Assembly: GCA_019423835.1 (NCBI GenBank)
Contig: JAHZAR010000007.1
Location: 33,969 to 50,629, forward strand
DNA: 16,661 bases
Direction: 5' to 3'
Origin: Clostridiales bacterium
GTDB taxonomy: Bacteria > Bacillota > Clostridia > Lachnospirales > Lachnospiraceae
In this document: piece by piece, positions 6,530 to 15,017 of the stretch
Position numbering within the stretch: position 1 is the stretch's first letter
How the letters are laid out: each line of letters opens with the position of its first letter
Position numbers and translations under genes: made by a program
Notes under the pieces: generated by a model
What the model saw: the letters and a program-made list of their open reading frames with translations, nothing else
Database searches by the model: none
What the model was told of the DNA's origin: nothing

Positions 6530-7960
6530 AAGGTGCACCAGCACGCCTCCCAGGGTCAGCATGAGAGCGCCGCAGGAGCGCGTCACAATCTGGGCAAAGG
6601 GGAGCAGCTCCATCCTCTTTGCACTGCTTAAAACAGCCACATTTCCGGAGCCGCCCATATTGGTAGTACACATTCCCGCCGCGATAGCAGCCTCAAGGGG
6701 ATAAAAGCCTACTGCTTTTCCCACTGCTGCGGCTGTCAGGGTAATCACTGCAACAGACGCCACGACAGTAAGCAGGTAAAACGGCGTCAGGGTGTGAAGA
6801 ATCGTCTTTAAATCAATGAGGGTCGCCCCGATTCCCGTCAGCGCGGCAGCCGTCCAGCTGTGAATGGCAAACTGTCCCCATTCTCTCGCCGCATCTTCCA
6901 GCTCCTCAGACAAAATTCCTGTCCCCTTTACCACCACAACCGCGATAATCATCCAGGCATAGGTGGGAATGATGGGCACAAACCGGTTGCACAGGGCTCC
7001 CAGCTCATAAAAGGCAAGGGAGAGAATCAGCCCCGCACAGAGCAGGGCAAAGGCAGGCTTCATGGGAGGGCGCTCCGGCGTTTTCTGCCCGTCGTTGACA
7101 AGGCGTCCATTTCCTGTCAGGGACGGCCTCCTCTCACCGAGATTGTTTGCCAGCCCTCCAAAAATGATAGCCACACAGTTTCCCAACACGGTCGCCGGCG
7201 CGATCCTGGTGAGGATTTCCCCGGCTTCGATTCCCAGAACAGGAGCGTACATGCCGGAGAGAGGCACAGCCCCTGCCGTCATTCCCCCACTTGTCATGGG
7301 GATTCCGATAAACAGGATGCCCTCCAGAAAGGAGTTTCCCATAACCATCCCGAGAATCCCGGCTGTCGCCACCCCGGCTGCCAGAGCCACTGCCGCTGTG
7401 GGAAGCAGCTTCACTGTCGCCCGAAGAAGCAGATCCCTGTCAATGTTGAACAGGCTTCCTGTGATCAGCGCCGATATGTAAAACACCAGAAAGCCCTCCC
7501 GGTTGACAAAGCTGTCCATCATCTCATAGGCATCCTGGGTGAATACTCCGGCCGCCTGAAGGACGGCTGCCCCCAGAATGCAGACGACGGAGCCGCCCAG
7601 ATAGGTCTTCACCACCGGTACAGTATTCCCCACAGCATTCAGCCCCTCCCCCAGAACCATCAGGAGGATGAGAGAGCCCACCAGTCCCCCGGGCAGGCAG
7701 CCGGCATACATACAGACAGCCACCAAAGCCAGAACTGCAAAGTAGAGGGGCAGGGGAAGACCTGCTATCCTGCTTTTTTTGAGGGGGCGTTCTTTTGCCG
7801 TACTGCCCGCTTCCCTGTCCCTTTTTCCCGTATCAGGGGGTTCTATGCCAGAGCGTTTCTCATATGGTTCTCTGCTGAACGCTGTTAGCTGTTCTCTCTC
7901 CTTTGCGGTTTTCCCCGCTTTCATCTCCCTGCTTCCTTTTCCTGTAAAAATTTCTTTCAC
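6521..7960 (-). CDS. 2-hydroxycarboxylate transporter (CitS/CCS family)
   Basis: This is a secondary transporter for a 2-hydroxycarboxylate such as citrate, malate or lactate, usually driven by Na+ or H+ or by product exchange. The 479-aa protein has about eleven hydrophobic segments starting after residue 68. Both re-entrant-loop motifs of the family are present: SGGMTAGAVPLSGMY at 224-238 and NMGGSGNVAVLSSAKRMELLPFAQ at 434-457. Arg461 in QIVTR matches the substrate-binding arginine known from CitS. The first 65 residues are hydrophilic and full of Lys, Arg and Glu, longer than usual. The start at 7960 is GTG behind GGGAGGG with 8-nt spacing; an ATG at 7924 behind AAGGAA is an alternative that removes 12 residues. 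The substrate is not readable from sequence. The gene lies 47 nt after the gre gene on the same strand. Confidence 0.9.
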   Translation of the reverse strand: MKEIFTGKGSREMKAGKTAKEREQLTAFSREPYEKRSGIEPPDTGKRDREAGSTAKERPLKKSRIAGLPLPLYFAVLALVAVCMYAGCLPGGLVGSLILLMVLGEGLNAVGNTVPVVKTYLGGSVVCILGAAVLQAAGVFTQDAYEMMDSFVNREGFLVFYISALITGSLFNIDRDLLLRATVKLLPTAAVALAAGVATAGILGMVMGNSFLEGILFIGIPMTSGGMTAGAVPLSGMYAPVLGIEAGEILTRIAPATVLGNCVAIIFGGLANNLGERRPSLTGNGRLVNDGQKTPERPPMKPAFALLCAGLILSLAFYELGALCNRFVPIIPTYAWMIIAVVVVKGTGILSEELEDAAREWGQFAIHSWTAAALTGIGATLIDLKTILHTLTPFYLLTVVASVAVITLTAAAVGKAVGFYPLEAAIAAGMCTTNMGGSGNVAVLSSAKRMELLPFAQIVTRSCGALMLTLGGVLVHLLR

Positions 7961-8007
7961 CAGTCCTTCCCTCCCGTCTTTCCAGGCAGCTCTTCCCCTC
8001 CCCGTTG

Positions 8008-8511
8008 TTAGTAGCTGCGGATCGGATCCGTTCCATCGTCGCCGGTCTTCTCAATTTTTCTTACTTCCACATAGTAGCCGGCCCTGTTGTTTACCTCTAC
8101 ATAGACCCGTTCGCCGACCTTATGGCCTCTGACTGCCTTTCCGAGAGGTGACTCGATACTGATCTTATTTTCCAGAGAATTTCCCCTGATGCTTGTGACA
8201 AGGCGGTACACATCCTCCTCGTCATCGTCTTCAAAATAGAGGGTAATAGTATCATTGAGTCCTACTTCGTCAGATCGGGACTTATCTGACACCACTCTGG
8301 CATTTTTAATCATGTTCTCCAGGTAGCGGATACGGCTCTCGTTTCTGTTCTTGTCCTTCTTTGCCGCATAATATTCAAAGTTTTCGCTCAGATCTCCCTG
8401 TGCCCGGGCCTCCTTCACCGCCTCGATGGCTTCCTTTCTCACTACCAGCTTCCTGTAGTCTATCTCCTCCTGAATTTTCTTGATATCGCTCTCTGTCAGC
8501 TGTTCCCTCAT
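8008..8511 (-). CDS. GreA/GreB family transcript cleavage factor
   Basis: Gre factors enter the secondary channel of RNA polymerase and trigger cleavage of backtracked RNA. The 167-aa protein has the N-terminal coiled coil (about 1-75) with the catalytic tip GDLSENFEY at 39-47; Asp40 and Glu43 correspond to the acidic pair of GreA. The C-terminal FKBP-like domain carries ISIESPLGKAVRGHKVGE at 117-134. Between them is an acidic loop (FEDDDEED) not typical of housekeeping GreA. I chose ATG at 8511 because GGGAGTGA sits 5 nt upstream; an earlier in-frame start at 8535 lacks a good site. It could be the main GreA or a second paralogue; the acidic insert slightly favours a paralogue. Confidence 0.88.
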   Translation of the reverse strand: MREQLTESDIKKIQEEIDYRKLVVRKEAIEAVKEARAQGDLSENFEYYAAKKDKNRNESRIRYLENMIKNARVVSDKSRSDEVGLNDTITLYFEDDDEEDVYRLVTSIRGNSLENKISIESPLGKAVRGHKVGERVYVEVNNRAGYYVEVRKIEKTGDDGTDPIRSY

Positions 8512-8760
8512 CACTCTCACTCCCATTCTGTCCAAAACGCAAAACCTGCCTGCTCTGTCTTCAGAGGCTTGTCCGCCTGAAGCGTCTTAAACCCGCCCGC
8601 TTTGTATAGGCCAGGCATCTTCGCTTTTATATCGAAGGGCCGGCAGCCGCGCACAGGCATTTACGCCTGCGGCCCTGCCAGCCCTGTCTGGTTATCCTTC
8701 CAATTTCTCCTCTGCGCTGTATCAGCGTGTCGGCTGTTATCCTCTCTGCGTCCTCTGTCA

Positions 8761-10113
8761 TTACAGCACGTGTCCCTTGGCCTTCATCACCTCGATGACC
8801 TGATCCACATACTTCTCGCAGATCTCATCGGTCTCAGCCTCTACCATGACGCGGACCACCGGCTCTGTTCCGCTCTGTCTTAACAGAATACGTCCTGTGT
8901 CTCCCAGAGCCTCAGCCACCTTCGCCACCTCTGCCTGAACATCGGCGTCATCCTGGGCCTCTTTCTTGTCGTGAACGCGCACGTTTTTTAATACCTGAGG
9001 ATAAATCTCAACCTCGTCGGCCAGTTTTTTCAGGCTCTCCTTTTTCTCCAGCATAACCTCCATCACCTTTAAGGAGGTAAGGATTCCATCTCCCGTGGTA
9101 GCGTGCTTGCTGAAAATAATATGGCCGGACTGCTCGCCGCCCAGGCAGTGTCCGTTCTGAGACATGTTTTCATACACATACTTGTCGCCTACGGCTGTCT
9201 TTTCAAAGCGGATGCCCTCACGCTCCAGGGCCTTGTACAGGCCGAAGTTTGACATAATGGTGGTGACAACAGTGTTGTTTACCAGGCTTCCCTGCTCCTT
9301 CATATACTTTCCGCAGATGTACATGATCTTGTCTCCGTCCACCAGATTTCCCTCGCTGTCCACAGCCAGGCAGCGGTCTGCGTCGCCGTCGTAGGCAAAG
9401 CCCACATCCAGGCCATTCTCCACCACATATTTCTGGAGCCCCTCGATATGGGTGGAACCACAGTTTGTGTTGATATTCAGTCCGTCCGGGCTGTTGTTGA
9501 TCACGTGGGTCTCTGCTCCCAGAGCGTCAAATACATTCTTCGCAATGGCAGATGCGCTTCCGTTGGCACAGTCCAGTCCCACCTTCTTATTCTTGAAGGA
9601 ACGGGTTGCAATGGAGATCAGATATCCGATGTAGCGGTTCCTGCCTGCCGCAAAGTCCACGGTCCGTCCGATCTTTTCTCTGGTGGCGTAGGGGATCTCT
9701 CCCATCTCTCCGTCCAGATACTTCTCGATCTCAGTGATCACATTCTCCTCCAGCTTCTCGCCGCGCTCGTTGATGACCTTGATTCCATTGTCATAGAATG
9801 GGTTATGACTGGCAGAAATCATAATTCCGCAGTTGAATTCCTCGGTGCGCACCACGTAGGAAACGCTCGGCGTCGTCGTCACATGGAGCAGATACACGTC
9901 AGCGCCTGACGCAGTCAGTCCGGCCACGAGAGAGTACTCGAACATATAGCTGCTCCTTCTCGTATCCTTTCCGATTACCACGCGGCAGCGCTCCCCCTCA
10001 TTCTTCTGTCCGTAATACCAGCCGAGGAAACGGCCCACCTTGTAGGCATCCTCTACAGTCAGAGTCACGTTTGCCTCACCCCGGAATCCGTCTGTGCCAA
10101 AATATTTTCCCAT
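8761..10113 (-). CDS. glmM: phosphoglucosamine mutase GlmM
   Basis: GlmM converts glucosamine-6-phosphate to glucosamine-1-phosphate in the cytoplasm, feeding UDP-GlcNAc for peptidoglycan and other surface glycans. The 450-aa protein is full length. It starts with GKYFGTDGFRG. The active serine motif is ISASHNPFYDNG, with phosphoserine Ser102, the same number as in E. coli GlmM. The metal-binding loop is DGDADR (Asp242, 244, 246), the sugar loop is GGEQSG at 325-330, and the phosphate-binding loop is RQSGTEP at 412-418. The start has AGGAGG about 9 nt upstream. It lies 34 nt after rmlD on the same strand and is probably the last gene of the rmlABD-glmM transcript. The 249 nt that follow, up to the gre gene, contain an imperfect GC-rich hairpin (near 8640-8685) but no clear terminator. 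Confidence 0.96.
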   Translation of the reverse strand: MGKYFGTDGFRGEANVTLTVEDAYKVGRFLGWYYGQKNEGERCRVVIGKDTRRSSYMFEYSLVAGLTASGADVYLLHVTTTPSVSYVVRTEEFNCGIMISASHNPFYDNGIKVINERGEKLEENVITEIEKYLDGEMGEIPYATREKIGRTVDFAAGRNRYIGYLISIATRSFKNKKVGLDCANGSASAIAKNVFDALGAETHVINNSPDGLNINTNCGSTHIEGLQKYVVENGLDVGFAYDGDADRCLAVDSEGNLVDGDKIMYICGKYMKEQGSLVNNTVVTTIMSNFGLYKALEREGIRFEKTAVGDKYVYENMSQNGHCLGGEQSGHIIFSKHATTGDGILTSLKVMEVMLEKKESLKKLADEVEIYPQVLKNVRVHDKKEAQDDADVQAEVAKVAEALGDTGRILLRQSGTEPVVRVMVEAETDEICEKYVDQVIEVMKAKGHVL

Positions 10114-10147
10114 TTTACCTGTCCTCCTGTTTTATGTCAACTTATTC

Positions 10148-10993
10148 TCACATGATTTCCTTCAAATATCTGGAAAGTGCGTCCTGCCATGCCGGAAGCG
10201 GTTTAAAGCCGTTGGCCGCAAGCTTGCTCTTGTCCATGCGGCTGTTCATCGGCCGCTTTGCCCTGGCCTTGAACTCGCCGCTTGTCACCGGAGTCACCTT
10301 CACCTGATCCATACCGGCCTGTCTGAAAATCTCTGACGCGAACTCATACCAGCTGCACAGCCCCTCATTGGTAGCGTGATAGCGCCCATACTTCTCGGAC
10401 TCAATCATATCCACCAGAAGCCTTGCCAGATCATAGGTGTAGGTAGGAGAGCCGATCTGATCGTCTACAACGCTCACCGCCCCGTTTTCTTTTCCCAGGC
10501 GAAGCATGGTCCTGATAAAGTTCTTTCCGTTTACCCCAAACACCCAGGCGATTCTAACAATGAAAAACTTTTTCACAAGCTCCTCCACCGCCATCTCGCC
10601 CTCACACTTGGTCTGACCGTAAACATTTAGCGGCTCCCTCTCATCATCCGGCTCCCAGGGGCGCAGCCCCTGGCCGTTGAACACGTAATCTGTGCTGATA
10701 TACATCATTTTGATGTCCATATCCCGGCAGACAGCGGCAATGTTTCTTGTTCCTCCTGCGTTTACCCTGCGGCACAGGTCCACATTGTCCTCGGCTGCGT
10801 CTACTGCAGTATATGCGGCGCAGTGGATGACTGCATCTGGTCCGGCCTCTGTGATTACCCTGCGGCATGCCTGCGCATCTGTAATATCCATCTCCTCCAC
10901 GTCCACGCCCACTGCCTCATGGCCGCGCTTTGTCAGTTCGTTTACCACATCATAGCCCAGCTGGCCCTTTACGCCTGTAACAAGTACTTTCAT
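10148..10993 (-). CDS. rmlD: dTDP-4-dehydrorhamnose reductase RmlD
   Basis: RmlD performs the last step of dTDP-L-rhamnose synthesis, reducing dTDP-4-dehydro-L-rhamnose with NAD(P)H. The 281-aa protein is an extended SDR enzyme. The cofactor loop is TGVKGQLG at 6-13, the catalytic Thr-Asp-Tyr is STDYVF (101-103), and the YxxxK pair is Tyr125 and Lys129 in YGQTK. The typical WVFG and GSPTYTYDLA segments follow. Length is normal. The ATG overlaps the rmlB stop by 1 nt (TAATG), so the two are coupled. Without rmlC nearby, the epimerised substrate must be made by an enzyme encoded elsewhere. Confidence 0.94.
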   Translation of the reverse strand: MKVLVTGVKGQLGYDVVNELTKRGHEAVGVDVEEMDITDAQACRRVITEAGPDAVIHCAAYTAVDAAEDNVDLCRRVNAGGTRNIAAVCRDMDIKMMYISTDYVFNGQGLRPWEPDDEREPLNVYGQTKCEGEMAVEELVKKFFIVRIAWVFGVNGKNFIRTMLRLGKENGAVSVVDDQIGSPTYTYDLARLLVDMIESEKYGRYHATNEGLCSWYEFASEIFRQAGMDQVKVTPVTSGEFKARAKRPMNSRMDKSKLAANGFKPLPAWQDALSRYLKEIM

Positions 10994-12015
10994 TATAATC
11001 GATCTCCATACATCTTTTCAAAATAGTTCTGATACTCACCGTTTAAAATGTGCTTCCACCAGTCCTCATTGTCCAGGTACCACTGAATGGTCTGGGCAAT
11101 GCCTGTGTCGAAGTTGTATTTTGGCTTCCAGCCCAGCTCTGTCTCGATCTTGGTTGGATCGATGGCATAGCGGCGGTCATGGCCAGGGCGGTCCTTCACA
11201 TAGCGGATCAGGCTCTCTGGTTTGTCAAGAGCCTTCAGGATCGTTTTTACAACCTGGAGGTTTGTCCGCTCATTATGGCCTCCGATATTGTAAACCTCTC
11301 CCTCTCGTCCCTTGTGGATAATCAGGTCAATGGCCTCGCAGTGGTCGGATACATGGAGCCAGTCGCGCACGTTGGCGCCGTCGCCGTAAACCGGAAGCTC
11401 CTCATCTGCCAGAGCGCGGCTGATCATCAGAGGGATCAGCTTCTCCGGGAAATGATAGGGGCCGTAGTTGTTGGAGCAGCGGGAGATGGTCACCGGAAGC
11501 CCGTAGGTTCTGTGGTAGGCCAGTACAAAGAGATCCGCGCTGGCCTTGGAGGAGGAGTAGGGGCTGGAGGTGTGCAGAGGGGTCTCCTCCGTGAAAAAGA
11601 GGTCCGGGCGGTCTAACGGAAGATCTCCGTAAACCTCATCTGTGGACACCTGGTGGTAGCGCTTGATTCCAAACTCCCTGCAGGCGTCCAGAAGCGTTGT
11701 GGTTCCCATCACATTGGTACGGACAAAGCTCTCCGGGTCTGTGATGGAGCGGTCCACATGACTCTCTGCGGCAAAGTTTACCACCACATCCGGTTTTTCC
11801 TCCCTGAATAAGTCAAAGATGAATTTCCTGTCCGCAATGTCGCCCTTCACAAACTTGTAGTTAGGTTTTCCCTCCACTGGCTTTAAGGTTTCCAGGTTTC
11901 CTGCATAGGTTAAGAGATCCAGGTTTACGATCTGGTAATCCGGATACTTGTTTACCATATGGTGTACGAAATTTCCGCCGATAAATCCGGCTCCTCCTGT
12001 TACAATAATCTTCAT
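10993..12015 (-). CDS. rmlB: dTDP-glucose 4,6-dehydratase RmlB
   Basis: RmlB converts dTDP-glucose to dTDP-4-keto-6-deoxyglucose using tightly bound NAD. The 340-aa protein has the Rossmann loop TGGAGFIGG at 6-14, the catalytic STDEVYGD with Thr125, Asp126 and Glu127, and YSSSK with Tyr153 and Lys157. The substrate-binding SNNYGPYHFPEKLIP region follows. I chose ATG at 12015 because AGGAGA lies 7 nt upstream and the protein then starts MKIIVTGGAG as the family does; an in-frame extension to 12090 lacks support. It is the second gene of the rmlA-rmlB-rmlD-glmM operon. Confidence 0.96.
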   Translation of the reverse strand: MKIIVTGGAGFIGGNFVHHMVNKYPDYQIVNLDLLTYAGNLETLKPVEGKPNYKFVKGDIADRKFIFDLFREEKPDVVVNFAAESHVDRSITDPESFVRTNVMGTTTLLDACREFGIKRYHQVSTDEVYGDLPLDRPDLFFTEETPLHTSSPYSSSKASADLFVLAYHRTYGLPVTISRCSNNYGPYHFPEKLIPLMISRALADEELPVYGDGANVRDWLHVSDHCEAIDLIIHKGREGEVYNIGGHNERTNLQVVKTILKALDKPESLIRYVKDRPGHDRRYAIDPTKIETELGWKPKYNFDTGIAQTIQWYLDNEDWWKHILNGEYQNYFEKMYGDRL

Positions 12016-12072
12016 GGTTCTTTCTCCTGTTTTGTTTCTGTTTATTGAATGCACCAGACTGCGCTGAAATAC

Positions 12073-12117
12073 GGTGCGCTTGAGCTGCACCTGGCCGGGC
12101 GCACGCGCGCCGGGCCA
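12073..12117 (-). other. paired hairpins in the rmlA-rmlB intergenic region
   Basis: Just after the rmlA stop, an 11-bp stem with one mismatch (12092-12102 with 12107-12117) forms a very GC-rich hairpin with a 4-nt loop. It is followed by a second 5-bp hairpin (12073-12077 with 12087-12091). Neither has a T run, so they are unlikely to terminate well. They could stabilise the upstream mRNA or set the ratio of RmlA to RmlB. Confidence 0.5.
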
Positions 12118-12120
12118 GCC

Positions 12121-13014
12121 TTAGTTCTGGTGCAGTTTGTCTACGTATTTGCCGTCCAGGATATCTTTCAGATACTTGCCGTACTGGTTTTTCTTGTATA
12201 CCTCATAGGCGGCCAGAACCTCTTCGCGGGTGATCCAGCCGTTCAGATAAGCGATCTCCTCCAGGCAGGCAATCTTTCTGTGCTGGTGAGTTTCCACGGT
12301 TTTTACGAAATTCGTGGCTTCCACCAGAGATTCATGGGTTCCCGTGTCCAGCCAGGTAAAGCCCTGGCCTAAAAGGATTACATCCAGCTCTCCCTTTTCC
12401 AGGTAAATGCGGTTTAAGTCCGTAATCTCAAGCTCTCCTCTGGCAGACGGCTTTAAGCTCTTTGCGAACTCCACCACGCGGTTATCGTAGAAATAGAGTC
12501 CTGTCACACAGTAGTTGGACTTGGGATGCTCCGGCTTCTCCTCGATGGAAATGGCCTTGCCGTTTTTATCGAACTCCACAATTCCAAACCGCTCCGGATC
12601 GTCTACATAGTAGCCGAATACCGTGGCTCCCTGGTCCTTTGATGCAGCCGCTCTCAGGCGCTTGGGAAGTCCCTGTCCCTGGAAAATATTGTCGCCCAGG
12701 ATCATGGCAACCGAGTCGCTGCCAATGAACTTTTCGCCGATGATAAAGGCCTGGGCCAGTCCGTCAGGACTTGGCTGCACCTCATAGCTTAAACGGATTC
12801 CAAACTGATGCCCGTCCCCTAAAAGCTCCTCAAACCTTGGCGTGTCCTCCGGGGTGGAGATGATCAGAATATCCCTGATCCCCGCGCTCATCAGCACCGA
12901 AATCGGATAGTAGATCATCGGCTTGTCATAGATGGGCAGAAGCTGCTTTGATGTTACCTTGGTAAGCGGATACAGGCGTGTGCCTGAGCCGCCGGCTAAA
13001 ACGATTCCCTTCAT
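12121..13014 (-). CDS. rmlA: glucose-1-phosphate thymidylyltransferase RmlA
   Basis: RmlA joins dTTP and glucose-1-phosphate to give dTDP-glucose, the first step of dTDP-sugar synthesis, and is normally feedback-inhibited by dTDP-rhamnose. The 297-aa protein has the nucleotidyltransferase signature AGGSGTRLYPLT from residue 7, the KQLLPIYDKPMIYYP segment at 23-37, and the metal-binding LGDN with Asp108. Length fits RmlA rather than the longer archaeal-type homologues. I chose ATG at 13014 because AAGGAG lies 6 nt upstream; the in-frame extension to 13044 is unsupported. It is the first gene of the operon behind a promoter about 150 nt upstream. Confidence 0.96.
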   Translation of the reverse strand: MKGIVLAGGSGTRLYPLTKVTSKQLLPIYDKPMIYYPISVLMSAGIRDILIISTPEDTPRFEELLGDGHQFGIRLSYEVQPSPDGLAQAFIIGEKFIGSDSVAMILGDNIFQGQGLPKRLRAAASKDQGATVFGYYVDDPERFGIVEFDKNGKAISIEEKPEHPKSNYCVTGLYFYDNRVVEFAKSLKPSARGELEITDLNRIYLEKGELDVILLGQGFTWLDTGTHESLVEATNFVKTVETHQHRKIACLEEIAYLNGWITREEVLAAYEVYKKNQYGKYLKDILDGKYVDKLHQN

Positions 13015-13168
13015 GTTTCTCTCCTTGCACTGTGGCTTTCCCACATTTTCTGTTTTGTAATGCCCTGAAGTCAGTACTTCTGAATCTTGAGATTTTCTCT
13101 GTCAGCCCGTTTCTGAATATATGAGCGCTTTCTGAAACTGCTGCCGGGCAGACTTATGCACTATAGGT

Positions 13169-13197
13169 AATATAACATAGATAAAACAGTTAGTAAA
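13169..13197 (-). promoter_or_regulatory. promoter of the rmlABD-glmM operon
   Basis: On the minus strand TTTACT (13192-13197) and TATATT (13169-13174) are 17 nt apart, and a TG one base before the -10 makes it an extended -10. The region around it is AT-rich, unlike the surrounding genes. The leader of about 145 nt up to rmlA shows no ORF or strong structure that I can support. The rest of the 13015-13359 gap holds a weak hairpin (13264-13280) and nothing else recognisable. Confidence 0.6.
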
Positions 13198-13359
13198 TGT
13201 TTAAGAATTACAAAATCCTTAATAGTTTCAGCGTTTTTTGTGTTTTTCAGTCACCAGCGCCTGTCTGAAATCCTCTTTCAGCCGGGTCCGGCTATCCGGC
13301 GCCAAAATCACCTGACTTTTTCGTATCTGGTAGGGGCACTTTATCAGAACCGTTCCGGC

Positions 13360-13797
13360 CTATGGATTTCCTGGGTCTCTCTTCCAGATCATGGTATACT
13401 CCATTTCTCCCGCGTCTTCATCAAGCTGTTCTGACTGTACGGCAAAGCCCTCCCGGAAATAGAAGGAAACGGCTCTCTCATTTTTCTGATAGACGCCTAA
13501 TGACAGGGAATCATATGATTGCTTGGCAAAGTTTAGAAGCTCTTTTCCTGTTCCCAGAGAACGGTACGCTCTGTCCACAAAAATTCCCGCAATATATCCC
13601 TCCACAATTCCCATAAAGCCCTGGATTTCTCCATCCGCCTCATATACGAAAACCTCTGCCTGCAGAATCTGTTCCTCCACCATGGAATAGTTGGATTCCC
13701 AGTACTCGTTTGGGATAAAAGGATGGGCATCCTTATTTCCGTTCAGCCAGATTCTCATCACCTGTCCCGTATCTTCTTTCTGAAATTTCCTTATCAT
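13360..13797 (-). CDS. GNAT-family N-acetyltransferase
   Basis: This enzyme transfers an acetyl group from acetyl-CoA to an unknown amine. The 145-aa protein has the acetyl-CoA-binding motif A, IFVDRAYRSLGTGKELL at about 72-88, and the later NERAVSFYFREGF at 107-119. It resembles the small YjaB-like GNAT proteins. I chose ATG at 13797 because AGGAGG lies 8 nt upstream, inside the end of the MFS gene; the frame is open further up but lacks a start with support. It follows the MFS stop by 2 nt, so the two are coupled and share the attenuated leader. The pairing with an efflux pump suggests a role in detoxifying a drug or metabolite. I see no clear terminator after the stop. Confidence 0.88.
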   Translation of the reverse strand: MIRKFQKEDTGQVMRIWLNGNKDAHPFIPNEYWESNYSMVEEQILQAEVFVYEADGEIQGFMGIVEGYIAGIFVDRAYRSLGTGKELLNFAKQSYDSLSLGVYQKNERAVSFYFREGFAVQSEQLDEDAGEMEYTMIWKRDPGNP

Positions 13798-13799
13798 AA

Positions 13800-15017
13800 T
13801 CACTGCCTCCTCTGTTCTGCCGTATGGCGGACAGCCACAAGGGCTGTAATTACTGTCATGCACACTCCGGATATGAAAAACCAGGTATTTACGCCAACCT
13901 TTTCTGCTATGGGGCTGCTAAACAGCAGGCCCACCGGCATTGTCACGGACGAGATCAGGGTGAGCACAGAAAATGCCCGTCCCATTTTTTCACCGGCCAC
14001 TGTCTCCTGTATATATGCAGTCAGAGGGATTGTATGCACATTTCCTGCTGCCCCCAGGCCGATGCAGGAAACCGCAAAGAGAAACCAGCCTGCGTAAACC
14101 GGCGGGATCAGGCCGCAGACCGCTGCCATAATGCCCATGCCAAACAAACCTCCGAATGAAACTCTGATCTTTCGTTCTACCCTCAGCACACTGGAAAATA
14201 ACAGCGAAGATACAATCATCCCTATTGCGAAGGAGAGTTCCACCGCACTTCCATAGATAGCCGACAGGCCGAAGTATTCGCTTGTCATGAGCGGGTAAAA
14301 GGAAGATAACGGCCCGTAGAAAAACATGCAGAGAGCCTCTGCCATTACGATATGGAACAGCCTTTTGTCTTCTCTGAATATCTGGATCCCCTCTCTCACC
14401 TCAGCGGCAAAGTGCTGCTTTTCTTTTTCTGCTTTGGGCAATGGCGGAATTTCAACCGCTGCCAGGGCAATACTTGCCAGAATCGCTCCCACCACATCCG
14501 TCAGCAGGACAACGGACATGGGAAAAGCTGCATACAGTGACGCTCCGATTACCGGTCCCAGCAGGAAGGAACCTGAATTTAAAAGCTGCATCCAGCCATT
14601 GGTCTTAACCAGCTGGTCTTTTGGCACAAGCTGCGGAATAATCGACTGTATGGCAGGCTGCTGAAAGGTGCTTCCGATTCCGCGTATGCAGAGCATAAAA
14701 AATACAGTCCATACAGGCATCTCAAACACAGACAGCAGTACCGCATAAATCAGTGCGGCCGTTCCCATTGCCAGGTCCGAGAAAATAGAGATAAACTTCC
14801 GGTTATAGCGGTCTGCCGCAATCCCCGCTGCCGGGCTGAACAGTGACATGGGCAGGTATGCCACCATGCCTGATATTCCCAGCATCAGCGGGGAAGAGGT
14901 TTTTTCGGCAAGCCACCAAATCAGTGCAAACTGAACGCCGTGACTGCCAAGCATGGAAATTGCCTGCCCTGATGCCACAGTGATAAATTTTGTTTTCCAT
15001 CTGTCTTTTTCAAACAT
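13800..15017 (-). CDS. MFS transporter, macrolide-efflux (DHA3/Mef) type
   Basis: This is a predicted proton-driven exporter of 405 aa with about twelve membrane segments. The loop between segments 2 and 3 carries the major facilitator signature in the form GIAADRYNRK (65-74). The N-terminus, with SGQAISMLGSHGVQFALIWW, is typical of the DHA3 group that includes Mef macrolide exporters. RGIGSTFQQPAIQSIIPQLV at 111-130 is also conserved in that group. The ATG at 15017 has AAAGGAAG about 10 nt upstream. It is preceded by a long structured leader with a short peptide ORF and a terminator, which suggests induction by a ribosome-targeting antibiotic. The GNAT gene follows in the same operon. The substrate is not known; identity to true Mef proteins cannot be measured here. 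Confidence 0.88.
   Translation of the reverse strand: MFEKDRWKTKFITVASGQAISMLGSHGVQFALIWWLAEKTSSPLMLGISGMVAYLPMSLFSPAAGIAADRYNRKFISIFSDLAMGTAALIYAVLLSVFEMPVWTVFFMLCIRGIGSTFQQPAIQSIIPQLVPKDQLVKTNGWMQLLNSGSFLLGPVIGASLYAAFPMSVVLLTDVVGAILASIALAAVEIPPLPKAEKEKQHFAAEVREGIQIFREDKRLFHIVMAEALCMFFYGPLSSFYPLMTSEYFGLSAIYGSAVELSFAIGMIVSSLLFSSVLRVERKIRVSFGGLFGMGIMAAVCGLIPPVYAGWFLFAVSCIGLGAAGNVHTIPLTAYIQETVAGEKMGRAFSVLTLISSVTMPVGLLFSSPIAEKVGVNTWFFISGVCMTVITALVAVRHTAEQRRQ

Noticed and set aside
6860..7888. 342-codon open frame on the plus strand
   Set aside because: It lies fully antisense to the 2-hydroxycarboxylate transporter, whose motifs are clear. The translation is rich in His, Gln and Arg with no family resemblance.
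8640..8690. Imperfect GC-rich hairpin after glmM as a terminator
   Set aside because: The stem has bulges and is followed by only two T residues before another small hairpin. Termination cannot be supported.
13264..13280. Hairpin CTGAAA/TTTCAG as a terminator for the GNAT gene
   Set aside because: It is only 6 bp long, without a T run, and about 80 nt after the stop.
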